DNA of 64,000 nucleotides from Callaeas wilsoni (GCA_013398955.1 VWPU01011591.1:159661-223660); one strand, 5' to 3'. Shown: positions 22,904 through 35,929, counted from the stretch's first letter. The notes: generated by a model not told the origin, from the sequence alone. Numbers and translations are program-made.

Positions 22904-25900
22904 TCCTTACTTGAAGTGAGACACATAGTGTAACAACACCTTTAAATAAGAACTTAGTCAACTTTGTATTTGCATTATCTACTCTTATTCCAGGTACTGT
23001 AGGATGGTACAGCAAGTCAGGAGAGCTTTTTCACTATACGCTCCCAGAGAAGTTTCTGAAGTTTTTCCAAACCCTTCATTTCCCTTGCTGCTGTTCCTCA
23101 GTTCCCCAGTTTGCTCCAAACTTGGGATCTCATTTCTCTTGACAGCAGGCACTGAGAAACCAACACAATTGTAGATTTTAGTGACCAGCAGCCATAAAAG
23201 TCCTAACACTTATTTCTGGATCAATCTCCAAAGGGATACCAAATGGCTGTTCCTACTTCATGTACTTCACTTTGCCAGCAAGGCTTATAAAGAAGAAATT
23301 AATACAGAGAAGGTGCTGTCACTGGGATGCAACAACCAAAGGATACATTTTGTTCCCAAGAGACTGTATGTAATGAAATATGAAATTTTTAAATAGTACA
23401 AATAATGGCAGTCCTTTGGGAAAAAAGCAATCAAGCAAACAAACAAACAAAATCCCCACAGTTTTACTTCTCCTTAATCAAGCAATGAATGACACCAAAA
23501 AACTACATAAACATGGCTGGTGCCAAGAGCTCCAGCAGCCTCAAGCCTGTGCAAGTCACTACACCTCACAAACCAGACCACAAACGAGAATTCACTTGTG
23601 AAATGGCTGATCGCTGCTTTTCAGAAGAGAATGTTTGTGTTTGTAGAGGGCTGGAAATGGGGGTCTTCAGCAAATATGAAGTATTTTCCTTTTCCTTGAA
23701 CAGTCCTTACACTGAAGCACTGTCCTCTGCACGCTCAGCCCGTGTTGCAGAGCTGGCAGCTCTTCCACAGCCCTGTTCCCATACCCTTCACACTTGGGGA
23801 AGGTGGCTGATTATACCCCCAGGTACACCTTGTAAAAAGGCCATGGAGCTCCCATTGTTTGAGAACGATATCTGCACATATTCCAGCAGATGACGGATTA
23901 AGAAGGTGTCAGTAGACAGATGTCAAAATACATAGCCTAATTACTAGGTTTTGTGAAACCAATTAAAATAGGGCGTCATTGTTCTGCATGACAAATGGCT
24001 TCCTCTGGATATTCTTTACCTCAGTTCTTGGCATATATTATCTTTAATTACATTTATCTCAAGGGAAGTCTGAAGTACTTTTTTTCTGCAAGTGTGGCTT
24101 TTTTGCTTCATGTAAAACGAGTCTTTGCTTTATTTCTGAGGACTTCACGCTTCATCTCGCAGAATGTCACATGTCGTTAAGCTTACCCCTGCCCTCCTTA
24201 CATTGTTTTTATTAAACAGAATATATCTACACAGAATACATCTACAGCAGCTTTGGAGAGGACCTAGCACAGGTGAAGCAGTGATTGAAGCCCTTGCCCA
24301 GAGCCTCCCCTTCTGGACAGTCCAGGCTCCTCCAACTCTGTTGCTTGAGAGGCCTATCAGTGACACCATTTAATGTGCCATCAAAATACAGGTCCCTTGC
24401 TGGAGTCTTGGCTCTGAGACAAGGCAATTAGAGGATTTTATCCCTTTAAATGATAGAGAGTAAATCTAAATAAATAAAAGAGTTTGAGAGAACAATGTCT
24501 GTGGAAAGACCAGTTGCCACAACAAAATGAAAATCTGTAACAGGAAGCAAAGCAGAATGTTGCCAAGAGGAGGTATCCACTTGTGGCTGGCTAGAGATTA
24601 GAAGGAAGTTAAAGGAGCGCACACTAAGGGTTCTGGTGAAAACTAAGCTGTCAATAAAGTCTCAGATTACAGAGTATATCAGACTGTGAGAGGAAGAGGG
24701 AGAAAATCAGCCAGTGCTTCCCTTCTCCCTTCCTCCGCAGATGTAGGTTAAAAGCATCTGCAGTTCTGCTGCTGATAATTATTGCCAATAATTAATAAGC
24801 CTTTGCACAATCTCACATGCTCTTAATCTGCAGGGTTAATTATGAAAAACAAATAAAATTGTCTAAATCAGTGAAACTAAGCGATTAAAGAAAGAGCATG
24901 AAACCTGCTTGTAAAATAATATGAGGGTTTTGTTTTAAATTTTAATGGTTTAAAGGGCAAGGGAAACAGAGACAAAAAATCTACTTTGCTCATTATAAAG
25001 AAAACAAAAAACAAAGATTATCTTTCCTAGTAGAGTAAAGATTTGGAAATGAGACCATCTGAATTCCTGGGAGATCTGGGACATTTGAAGGTGGAAGATA
25101 GTCCTCCAAAAATGGGAGAATCTGCCTGTTCAGAGGTAGTGCCTCTCAGTTCACTTAAATACTTTTTTGACTTAAATTGTATTCTTGATCCTGTTGACTT
25201 CAGTGAGCCTATAGTTATGCTGGGACATTTTCATGGCTGAAATTAAGGTTAAAAATTTTTCCTAACACACATGCTGAGGCCTTACAACAATGTAGGACAC
25301 GCTAAGCTATGTGCCCTTACCCAAGAGGGAAGGCTATGACAGAACTTGGGCTTTAAAACAATTCTATGAATTCTGGGTTTGAATTTACAGACTCTTTTAG
25401 ATGTGTATTTCTATTGTATTCTATTTTAAGATGTTCCTTGCTATTCATTCGCTGGTGCCCAGCCCTTTCCTTGTGTCTCCCAGAACAAACATATTTTGAC
25501 AGGGGGAAAGTGCCTTTGCAAACCTTCAAGAAACTATGAGCTCCAGGCTATGGATGTAAGCAGAGGAAAGAGGGAAAATATACAAGCATATAAAGAAATC
25601 CTGGTAGAAAACTCAATTCAGGTTGAGAAAGTCTCTTACATTTTTCTGATCTTTTGGTTCCTTCCTTATAGATAACACCATTAAACAGAACATTGTTATT
25701 TCTACAAACATCCATCAGAGCCCTAAGAAATTCAGAGTGAAGGTTAATATACAAAAAAAAGCCCGAATTCCCAAAAATGTGGCAGTTCCCATCAAATGCA
25801 CACACAGCTCTGCCAGGAGCCTTACTGACTTAGGAGTTGTTTTGTTGTAGCTGGGGAGGCATCAGGCAGCAGCACAGCTGGTGAGGTTTTGGGAAAACTG

Positions 25901-27769
25901 GGATTTTACCTATTTATTTTCACTCACAGACTTGTCAGTCCTGGCAAAGGGGTAATATTTTTAAGGTAATTTCCATAAGGAAAAAGGGCAGAATATTTTT
26001 CTCTCTTTTTAATAAAAAAGAAGGCTTTAAATTGTTATTTGAGATGTTTACACATTTCTCATAGTCTATGATGAGTCCTTTAGGGATCCAGATCACTGGA
26101 GAGCAACTTGTCAAGTGCTCCTTTTGCTGCTAGGACAGTAAACTCAATTTGCTGATCAACAAAGTTGATTCCCTTCCTAGTGAAATTAATGCATCTATTA
26201 TGAACTTCACATGGAGTTTCTAGGGCAAGTTGCTTTGAAAATCAGACATGGAGCTGTGAAAGATATTCCCAAAATGTTCAGAGTCATGGTACCTTTCTTC
26301 TTGTTCACACTCTTCTTAATTTTATTCCTAAGATTCACAATTCAAAAATAGCAGACCCAAAACAGTTCAGGTTTTGGTATGCAACACTCTGCTCAACATG
26401 AGCCTTATCCTTTAGACAGCAGGTCACTGTGGTTTTTTTGGGTTTTTTTTTAAGTGTATCTCCTGAAATGGGTCAGAGAAAGTGAGGTCTGAAATGGAGA
26501 GTTGGCAAGAAATTCACTCTTTTTGGATAAGAGGTGCCCACTGCAGGCATAGATATTTGCTAACTACATTTAATGCATTATGAAAGGTTTACAGATGCTG
26601 TTGCACTGCATAGAGTGTCCCAATGAAGCAGACTTCATCCAGAATCAGTTCGCTGGATCTGTGCTGCCCCGGGTGACGGAAAATGAGTCCACACTAATGC
26701 TATGATTTAGAGTGTGTTTTTTATTTATTCCTAAATGTAATGTGCTTGTGTAGCAAACAATTCTTCTGCAGGGAAGAGATGTACAATCACTTGAAACTAA
26801 CAACACATTAACTTGACTATTACTGGAATCCTGCTGCCTCTTATTGCTCTGTGTATAATAACTAGGCAAATATATTCAGATCTGGCATGGGTTTACACTC
26901 GTTCCATGACTGTTCTATTCCTACCAGCATGGTCTAATCCACTTAAGAGAGGATAATGAAAAAAGGTCTGATAAATCCTTACCTAGAATTTGTAATTTGT
27001 TTGAGCTTTTTGCAGCCCACAATCCAGTTAGTTTAAAGCTAAGTCAGACACCTCTCCATAGGCTGCAGCCTGTTCTCTGCATGGCTCCAGACACTCTGGA
27101 GACAGAGTTAACATTCCATTAAACAGGACAAATGCCGGTGCAATCTTTGGACAAAGGGAGCAGCGTCAATCCCACCTCTCCCAGCTATGTCCACCTAAGA
27201 GATGGAGATGGCAGAAGGAAAAACATCCAACTTAAACCCAAAGTGGCTGAGCACTGGCAGGAGTGGCATCAGAGTTCTTGAAAAAAGAACTTTGATGGGT
27301 TCTTGAAAGTGAGTGTATGCTTTATTCTACTCGCCATGACCACTGAAATTAGACAGCCCTTGATTGTTGTCAGGCATTTCTTGGCAACTCTCATTTTCCC
27401 CTGAGTTATTTGTTGCATAAATTTTCCTTGTAGTGTCAGAAATTACCACAAGCTTTACATATTCCCTGGGCCGTGGCTCCAAGGCAGCCTCTAACTCCTG
27501 CTCAGCCAATCAGCCCAAAGCAAATCTTTTCTCCAGCTGGTTTAGCATCTGCTCTAGCACTACTAGAGAGGGAAATTCTCTTTTTCTAACCACCGTGCAG
27601 GGGGCTTCACATCATTCAACAACAGAAAGCATCTGACTCCTTTTCCTCTCCCCTGCTCCCTCCTGCATCCTTCCCACTTGTGCGGACGTGACCCTCGGTG
27701 CCTTATCAGCCTGTCTTCATTGAAGCCCTGAACACGGCAGCTGATCCTCCCAGCTCGGCACGGTGCTGC
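22901..27769. other. Unique DNA, no gene supported
   Basis: A 134-codon plus-strand frame lies at 23489-23893. It has no recognisable domain and its length is within chance expectation for 64 kb read in six frames. A short AAAC run is present near 23.43 kb. I see no other repeat or RNA gene before the LTR at 27.775 kb. Confidence 0.55.
24720..24920. promoter_or_regulatory. AT-rich motif cluster (candidate conserved element)
   Basis: GATAATTATTGCCAATAATTAATAAG near 24.77-24.80 kb and GGGTTAATTATG near 24.83 kb give several TAAT and ATTA cores plus a CCAAT-box-like element. A GCGATTAAAG follows near 24.88 kb. There is no CpG enrichment and no coding potential. I infer a possible conserved enhancer from texture only. 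Confidence 0.3.
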
Positions 27770-27774
27770 AGCCC
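27770..27774 (+). repeat. Target-site duplication, left copy (AGCCC)
   Basis: AGCCC immediately precedes the TG that opens the 1-kb LTR, and an identical AGCCC follows the closing CA. Five base pairs is the size usual for ERVL-type and some other retroviral integrases. Confidence 0.8.
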
Positions 27775-27921
27775 TGTCCCGGTTTGAGAGACAAGTGTCT
27801 GCTAAAGGAGGCAGATGCCTTCCTTGGAAGGGAAAAAATGTGGACTCCCTTCCCTCCGAATTGTTATAATTTTGAAATTAAGGGGCTCTCAGGCAAAGAT
27901 ATGAGAATAGGAATAACAGTT

Positions 27922-27928
27922 CTTTACT
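27922..27928 (-). terminator. Decayed poly(A) signal of the 1-kb LTR
   Basis: Read on the minus strand this is AGTAAAG, one base from AATAAAG. It is followed by GAACTGTTATTCC, which I associate with the R/U5 part of this LTR type. It supports minus orientation, but the changed base may weaken it. Confidence 0.4.
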
Positions 27929-27989
27929 GGTATATCTAATAAGGCAAAAACAACAACAACTTTGGCATTAACAACAAACAGAACTAGGA

Positions 27990-28640
27990 ACCCAGTGACA
28001 GCCGCCTCGGTCCCTGGCACTTTCCCCTTTGGCGCCGTGCCGGTCCCAGCCGGCAGGGGCACTGGTGGCTCTCGGTGCACAGGGCAGGTGCGATGGTTCC
28101 CCCGCGGCTGCAGGGGCACTCCGGCGGCAAGCTGGGACGGCAGAGACGGGCAGAAGTCCTGGGATGGTGGAGGAGATGTATCACGGTCTGGAGCTGCAGT
28201 GGGAACATCCCCGGGAGGTCTCGGCAGGCAGGAGGTGCAGAGCTACAGAGCAGCGAAGGCTGGGAGCAGCCCCGAAAAAAGCGTTGGGGGCCGGGCTCCC
28301 AGGGACGCAGTCAGGGGAGGGGGTCGGGGCACCCAGGCAGATGGTAAGAAAGTCCTTCCCTCGGTGAGGTGGGTGTTAATAAGGTCTCAGTCTGAAGGGC
28401 TGCTCTTACGAGCAGGGGCTCACCCGCGGCAAAAGAAGCAGGACCAGGCTGGTCCCCGACAACAGCCGAAAAAGTCCTCTCCGCACAGCTTTGGCTGCCC
28501 CTTTCCTATTCCCCAGTCGAGACCTAGAGCGAGCCCGAGCCCGAGAGAAACGGTCGTCCCCCCGCCCTGCCGTCTCCAGTCTCCCTTCTCGCGGTATTTT
28601 CCCCCACTTGGGCATTCCCAGGTAAGGAGAGAGGGGCCAT
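27990..28640. promoter_or_regulatory. CpG-rich island within the LTR
   Basis: CpG dinucleotides are dense here (for example GGCGCCGTGCCGG, CCCCCGCGGC, CCGGCGGC and TTCTCGCGG), whereas the surrounding kilobases have very few. The only comparable segment is the LTR near 44.9 kb. Retained CpGs suggest a fairly young insertion or lack of germline methylation. It is therefore a candidate LTR promoter or hypomethylated island; transcription is not shown by the sequence. Confidence 0.6.
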
Positions 28641-28783
28641 TGGCCCTCGCCCCTGAGCTGATAACTTCTTTTGTCTGTGAAGGGTCCAGTTGTTACGGCC
28701 CATTAGCCACACGTATGGGGAAAATTCCTTAAGAAAGAAAAAAAAACTCAACAAAACAAAAGAAAACTCCTCAAACCCCTACA

Positions 28784-28788
28784 AGCCC
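28784..28788 (+). repeat. Target-site duplication, right copy (AGCCC)
   Basis: This is an exact match to the left copy, directly after the LTR terminal CA. Together they fix both ends of the element. Confidence 0.8.
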
Positions 28789-31700
28789 CCACATCACAAC
28801 TTGAACTGCTGCAGGCCATACAATCAGTGTGTGCCAAACATCAGTTGCCTCACACCAAATAAAGCTGAGATGAAACCCAGCCCTCGAAGAAAGAAGGGGA
28901 GTATCTGCTGGCACACATGGGAAATCAAAAATCTGTCACTGCCAATTACAGCTTTATTAAGATGGAGCAGAAGAAAGGTTTATCATCACTGGGCCAGATT
29001 AAACACAAATATTTCCTTCAACTTTTCTTTTCTGTCCTACCTGGTGTTTTTAATACTGAAAAGTAAATTTCTCCAGACACAGAGGTTTCTCTCAGAGGTT
29101 GGTGCAGCCACAAAGTGAAGGCCTCCCTTGTACCCATACTGGTGAATAGATGCTACAACAGTCATGCTGGTGTGCAGGAGAGAAAAGGAAATCTTCTTTT
29201 TTCCTTCCCCTCATTAACTCCTGGCCTATCTCAGTCAGTTCACACAGCCCAAAGCACAACAGATCCTCTAAATGTGGATCTAGAAAAGAGGTGGAAAGTT
29301 TTTCTTTTCTGCAGACTCCATGCCAAGGAGGAGACTGTAAATGGTGAGGGGGACTGTGTTCCCACTGGAGTCCTCGCCTGTCACCCAAGCCAGTAAATGC
29401 TTCTTCCTCAAATACAGCAGGATTTGTGTTTGCTGATGACAGCTTTCTTTCCCAGCAGCTCTACTGATGCAGACCCAGATTCAAAGCAGAATCAAGCTGC
29501 TTAAATGAGACTAACATTAGCAGGCAGTATGGGTCTCAGGGGTGTTTTTCCACCATCCACTCATCTCTGATGGCCTTCCTGTAACCCCTCAACTCTGTTC
29601 TAGGAAGCGGGATTATTTTTCCAGGAACAGAAAAGGAAGCTGTCAAGTCCCTGGAGGCACCAGAGAAGCCCACCCGTCCCTACCTACCCATGTACTCCCC
29701 ACCCTCTGGGGAAGGTCCCAGCAGCAAACGAGCACTGTAACGTAGGAGGAGATCTGAAATGGAGCCATCCCAGCAAGAGTTTCCAGACCAGCATCTCTCA
29801 CAAAGGAGAAATGTGTTTCTCCTTGATTAGCCCTGGAAACTTCAATTTTTGCATCCAGGACTCTGGGTTGAACAAATACCCTTGAATCCACATCCTTTTT
29901 CCTGAGTGACTGTACTATGTATATACATGAGTTTTCCTCCCTTCCCAGTTTGGCAAAACGCCCTGCAAGGGGAAAAACACATATAAAAAGGAAAATAGTT
30001 GTTGTGCTCGAGCTCAGTAACTTGCTGAAAAAAACTTCTTTTCTCAACACCAGGCAGCAGAAAAAAAAAAAATTTGTACAAGACTACTGGGTGTTGGAGT
30101 AAGTAGCAAGTGTGCTATTTAATTCAGCTTGTCACATTTTCTCCATCTTCTCCTGCCCATCTCACCAGGATGCTGCTTATTTGGTCTGTGGGATACAGGA
30201 AGGAGATTTATACCAATGGCTTCTTTGAGTCAGGCTTCTTCATTCATGTCTTCACTTCAAAGCACCAGACTTTAGCAGAATGCTGGGCTACAGCTGCCAC
30301 CAGGGTCAATACACACGTCAGCAACCACAGGCTCTGCCACTGGTCCAGAGAGCAAAAGGTGCATAGTCGGAGAGCAGAGGTATAACACAGAGACTTGAAT
30401 TATAAATCACTCCTCTTAGGGGCTTTCGAAGGCCAGAAGAGGGTTAAAATTTAGTGAGGTTAGCTGATCCAAGAAAATAGCCATGCATTCAAATTTCCTG
30501 GGAGCAAACGGCAGCAGTGAAGGTCTTTCTTCTATTCCCTGTCTTCCCAGAGAGAACAGTAAACACTGGCAGTGAGTTTTGCCTGCCATGTGCCTCTGGT
30601 CATTGTCTGTAAGCGGGGGATAAGGACAGGAGACACCTCGCTGGGTGAACCTGCCCTGTTCCAACAGCTCCAGTTTGGCCAACTGATGCTGTGAGGGCCA
30701 AAAGATCCACTTATTCCACTTATTATTATCATGGAGCAGAAGAGCTCCATAAAGCCAGCCTAAGCTAAGTGTTTCAGAGCAAAACGTTTCACCAGAGGCT
30801 CTGAATCAGCCCCAAATCTCACGCTGTTGGAATGCAATGCACAAAACAGTCACAACTTGGTGTTCATGCAAAGGGAGCAGAAAGTGCAGTGGCCCAAAAA
30901 TGCTTCCCACCTGCGCGCTGTCTGAGCCTTTACTTCATTGTGCCCCAGTGAATAGGAGCTAAGGCACCTCGCTGGACACATGGAGTCAAACATCTGGTTC
31001 CTCCTGACCTACAGCAGAGATCCACTCAATTCATTGTGTGTCCAACTGCTCCTAGCTTGCTTTTAGCCTGCACAGGGTTTGGATGACACAAGCTTTTTGA
31101 GAAATGCACTAAAATCCAGCTGCATAAACTGGCCAGTCCAGGTTAGTTGGACTATGGGATTGTCCATCTCTACACTCTTGTGTGGGAGGCTAAGCGATGT
31201 ATCAGACCTCTCAGATAAGGACTGCTTTGGAGATGAAGTGAGGAACTCCTCCAGATCTCTTCCCTGTGTTACTGAAGAGTGTTAAGACCAGGATATAATC
31301 AAACAGCTTCATGGAGTTTTAGGACCAAGATGGAGCATTTTTAACAGATATCTTTGGTACCTCTGCCAAAACCAGCCAGAGTAAACAGGCATCTTCCCAA
31401 TCCAGTTGAAACATACAGAGTTCCTGAGCTCCAGAGCACGCTCTGGTTTCCACTTTCAGTTAAGAAAGCAACTCAACACAGGCAGTGTCCGAGCCCTTGA
31501 CTTTCCTACACCACAAGGTTATCACAGGCCCACAACTCAGCAGTAAAAACGCCAAATCTGACCTAGCTCTGATATCAAATTCTGGGAGCTCCCTTATAGT
31601 TTCAGTACACCCCATGATGTTCAGAAATAATTGAACAAGGCTGATAAACAGTGTGACTGCAGTTCCATCCTAGCACAGTATTCTCTGGTAGAGACCACAA

Positions 31701-32469
31701 ACAGGACAGCTTCTGTCAGCTGTGCAGTAGGCAGCTCAGGTGCCATAGTGGTTATCCCAATATCAGCAGATTGAGCAAGACTCATTGACCAGCTTGATTT
31801 GGTTTTGGGATTTTTACACCATGTTCTCTAGCACAGTTTTTGCATGTGCCAGTGGGGTTTGGTTGAAGACTGGACCAGAAACTGTATCTGTTAAGCCCTG
31901 TGGACAACTGCACTTGAAGGTTTGGCATTTGCTCCTAGGCCAAGGGAACAGTTCCCTTCTCATTTCATTTTTGTACAAGTGTAACCTGAGAGCCCAGCTG
32001 GATTCACTAGATTCTGAACAGTGTCTTGATTCACGTGTCTTTGTCCAGCTGGAAGAAACATCTGGCCAGCCTCATGCAGAAGGTCACCAGCCAGCTGAGC
32101 AGGCTGTGCCATCAATCCCTGACCCGCTCCAGTTACAGGGACAAAAGATGTAAAGACTTTCTACTGATACCCCTTGAGCTCAGCTGGTTGATTGTGAGCG
32201 AAGCAAGTTACAGCCTTCCCCCGGGCACATCAGACAGCAAATCTGAGGGGACACCAACCTCCAGCACTTGTGACAAGAAGCTGGAGAAGGGTTGGGAGCC
32301 ACAGCATTTTCTGGAAACCTCTGTATAGAGAGCAGCTGTCAATCAACATCCTTAATTGGTAGTAACAACTCTCATCACAGATTAGTGCCTCAAAAAGCCA
32401 GCTTCTGTGTCAGGGAGAGCTGTTGTGGAGGAGGCTGGGGAATGGATAACATGTAAAGATCCTTTTGAT
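28789..32469. other. Unique DNA, no gene recognised
   Basis: Frames of 90-135 codons occur on both strands (for example 29092-29396, 29643-30050 and 31785-32328) without any family resemblance. A poly-A run lies near 30.06 kb. I see no mobile element or RNA gene. Confidence 0.55.
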
Positions 32470-32720
32470 GGGCTCGGGGTTAACCACCATTACCATTAAT
32501 TATTCATGGTTCCCATGCAGACGTAAGGCAAATAAGGTATTAAAAATTTACATCTCTCTTTCCCTCCATTCCTCCTTGGTATCATCACCTCTTAAGTAGA
32601 GCTGGTGAATGTCAGTATTTACTGTTAATTAGCTGTAATGATAATTGCAAGGAAAGTACAAATGCCTTAGCTGGGGAGATATGATATGTCTCTCATTAAA
32701 CTCAGACTAATAGAAAAGTC
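32470..32720. promoter_or_regulatory. TAAT-rich block (candidate conserved element)
   Basis: CACCATTACCATTAATTATTCATGG near 32.49 kb is followed by TGTTAATTAGCTGTAATGATAATTGC near 32.63 kb. TAAT/ATTA cores recur, with little CpG and no repeat. The composition resembles conserved developmental enhancers. Motifs are seen directly; conservation is inferred. Confidence 0.35.
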
Positions 32721-35700
32721 TTTAACTTCTTCTCTTTTATTCCAGAATCTCTGATCCCACATTAATTTAAGATTTATTACAATTGAAGATACAGGGCTAC
32801 ATATTGGTCTGCTGAACATCTCTAAAGGCTGTGATGACCATGTAATTTATGCAGTTTTAGGAGTAGAGTAAGTCTGGTATAATATATTTTTATTTTTTAG
32901 ACATTTTGATCTTTCAAAAAATTAATTAGCTATAAAAAAGGAATAAAAGTAATCTCTATACATTATTTCTATAAAATATACATTTTGAATGAACAGTTTT
33001 CATGCCCTGTATGACTTTCCATTCCACACTTGCTGAAGTTCAGGAGAGTAGTATCAAACTAGTCCACCTCAGTATTCATTTATATGCAGTTTACCTTTCT
33101 GGCTACTAGTAGTATAAGCTGCTCTGGTATATAATAGCTAACAGGCTTGGGAGTCTTCTGGACCCTCTTTGAGTTCAGAAAATCACAAGTGTGTTACAGT
33201 TCAGAACAAATTTCTAACTTCTTTATCCCCTAGAAATGCTCAGTTCAGTGAGAGGTATACTGTGCAAGGTGCTAGCACTCACAGAGCTGTTTCTTCTAAT
33301 TCCCACTTCCTTACAAACTGTCACTTGTATTGCACATCTATAATAGAGCTGATGAAAAATTTTCCACAATATTTCTTTCGGCTACGAAAGGCTGATTGGA
33401 TTGAAGCCAAAATGCTTCATGGCAGTTTTATCAGATCATACCCAGTATAGCCAAAACACCCATGAAAAAGCTGTTCACCTGGACTTCTCATACTCAGTGG
33501 AGCCCCCAAGGCTACAGAGCCAGTCTTTTTCTGTGGCTCACTGAATATTTCATTATTTATACTAAATGGAACAGCTTCAGGAGGAGAGATGGAAAATGCC
33601 TTCTATGCCAGGATGACAAATAGGCTGGTAATTCATTCAAGGCTTTGCTAAATTTTTTTAAAGTGAAACTTGGGCTTTTGCATTTAAACAATTCAACTGT
33701 GTCCCAGTCAGGTATCCCAGTAGTCAGAACAAAGAGAATAAAATATTCTTTTCAGTGTGCACCTGGCTGGTCACTGCTGTGTGCTGCAAAATAACCCTGT
33801 AGGCATTACCAAGCTGTTTCTTTTTGTCCAATTGCATCCACCTGACACATGAACAATGTAAAAGTTGAGATTTCTCAGAGGAACATGGGGAAATAGATTG
33901 GACTGAGCATATTTGCAGTTTACAGATGTTGCTGAGAAAGGGCTGTACTTATATTGCTTTGCATTTGTCCCTTGGAGAGAGGGAAAGGACCTTGAGACAT
34001 TGTGAGGGATTGCTACTCTCTCCTGCTGACCTCCACACTGCACAGGCAAATTGCAAAAGCTGCCAGTCAGCTAAAACACAATTTCATTGGGAAAAGGGGT
34101 AAATCTGCCAGGTGGAAAATGGGAAAGTATCAAAACATTAAAATGGCCATGATTGCCATGAAGAGACAGCACATATAATCCACAAAAGCCTCTTTTTAAG
34201 TTTGGCATATGGCAGGTGACAATTGCCAAGAAATCCAAACGCCTTCTTATCACTTTCTTGTCTGTCGCACAAAATGCTGGCGTGATGCACCAAAATCAGA
34301 GAGGGCACATCAAATGGATTCATCTGCCTCCTGAGAGCACTGTACACAGCATTTGCTGCCCTTTTCAGCAGAATTTGGAGAAAAGAACAGCCTATGCTTA
34401 AACTTGCAATTGCCTTGTAGTTCTCCCTTGGCTTGTCCTGAAAAGACTCTGTTGAGCAGCTTGTGGCTCCTGGACACTTCACCACGCAGAAGTTTAAGGT
34501 CCAGAGAAGAGTAAGGACTCGTTTGGTTTGTGTGTATTCAGCTGGGCAATAGAGCTTAGCTCTGTCTTCCAGCACACACAGAAAACACCCGTGAACCTAC
34601 ACTCACGTTTAAACTGCTGCCTAAAACCCTAGTTCCTCAAGGTGCTTAAGCACATGTCTACTTAAGCGGGACTGAAGCCTGCACTGGGATGCTGAGTAGG
34701 TACAGTAGCTCATTCCTTTCTCAGGGGTGTCGCAAAATCAGTGCTGTTGGGTTAGCACCAGCTGCCAGGAGCAAGGACCCTGTTCAACCACATCACCACC
34801 TTTTACAGCACTTTAGAGAGGCTCCACCAATTCCATTAGAGGAATTGCTAAGGCTGCCAATCACAGCCCCACTCAAGTGCTGTATCAGACCCTTTTTAAC
34901 CCCTGATGAGGTAGACCAGCTTTTCTCTATTGACTGTCTTGGGAGCCAGTGTCTGACTGTCCTGCAGCCCAGGTGATCTAAATCAATTGTGACACTTGAA
35001 TTTAAACCCTAGAGTCTGATATCCATCCTAGGCAAGTGTATGGCCTGAGTTCATAGGAACTACTATCCTTTTCCATCCCTCTCTATCACATATTCATTAG
35101 CCTAGGAAGCAAATGTGCTGTTCTCACATAATCTCTGCAGATTCCAGCTTTTCTTTCAGAACAAATAACTGGAAATAAAAATGATTGCAGCACTCACAAA
35201 ATGGTATTCAAGTGAGAAAACAAAATCTGTAAATTTATACTATGTAAATTTTACAGTCACAGGGTACATTTTTGAAGAATGCACAGGAAATAATTACCTA
35301 TTAGAACTAATTAATCTTTCAATTTACTTTCCTTATCATCTGTTTAAAACTCAAAGGTAGGTTTGCTTTACCAGAGCAATATGTTATTCTTTTTTTTTCA
35401 AAGCAAGCCCTGAGTCACCTTGCAGTAACATATTACAGGCAACAAATAGAGGAGAAAGTGAAGAAGCAAAAAAGGATGCAGTGTATTTCTCCAGATAATG
35501 TAAGTGTATACTACATATTCATAAACAATATACAATGACATTAACTATGACATAAATATTCGAAAAAAAAGTGTTCTTTAATCGTGATGAAAGGGGAACC
35601 CAGGGCTACCTTGGGGCTTAGTGTGTTCTCATTTGTAATCATATCTGTCTTCTCACCATGAAGCATTTTAATCTTCAACCAGTTTTATGGTTTTGCAAAG

Positions 35701-35929
35701 GCTTAAAGAAAAAAAAAAGGTCATAAAGGTGGTGAAAAGAGGGGAAACTTGTAAATTTGTTTGAACCCAGTGGTTAAAATGGAAATGCCTAGCCCTGTAT
35801 GAAACTTGTCCATTTGGCAGATCATGTCTGCAAAGGATCAGTATGTCTATTTGACATTTTTAGAGGTGTCGCTGTAGTTATCCAGGCACATTATGACCAT
35901 TGATTGTCCTCTGAAGACTCATTTATTTC
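32721..35929. other. Unique DNA, no gene supported
   Basis: The longest frame is 145 codons on the minus strand (34138-34575). It has no recognisable domain, although the DNA at 34.13-34.40 kb has a smooth, CpG-poor texture that could mark a conserved non-coding segment. No repeat family is recognised. Confidence 0.5.

Larger units (their letters stand above)
27775..28783 (-). mobile_element. Solo LTR of an avian ERVL-like endogenous retrovirus, about 1,009 bp
   Basis: On the plus strand the element opens TGTCCCGGTTTG and closes CCCCTACA, with exact AGCCC duplications on both sides, so both ends are intact. I infer minus orientation. Read that way, an AGTAAAG resembling a decayed AATAAAG poly(A) signal (27922-27928) is followed by a U5-like stretch ending AAACCGGGACA, a pattern I recognise from songbird ERVL-type LTRs. 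The middle, about 27990-28640, is GC- and CpG-rich, unlike the surrounding DNA. No internal retroviral sequence flanks it, which fits excision by LTR-LTR recombination. A 256-codon plus-strand frame inside is probably a by-product of GC-rich composition. The subfamily name is uncertain; orientation is less certain than the element itself. Confidence 0.88.

Noticed and set aside
23489..23893. 134-codon plus-strand frame starting near an ACATGGCTGG context
   Set aside because: The product resembles nothing I know and the length is within chance.
34138..34575. 145-codon minus-strand frame
   Set aside because: It has no known family and no clear exon boundaries. The DNA looks more like conserved non-coding sequence than a gene.
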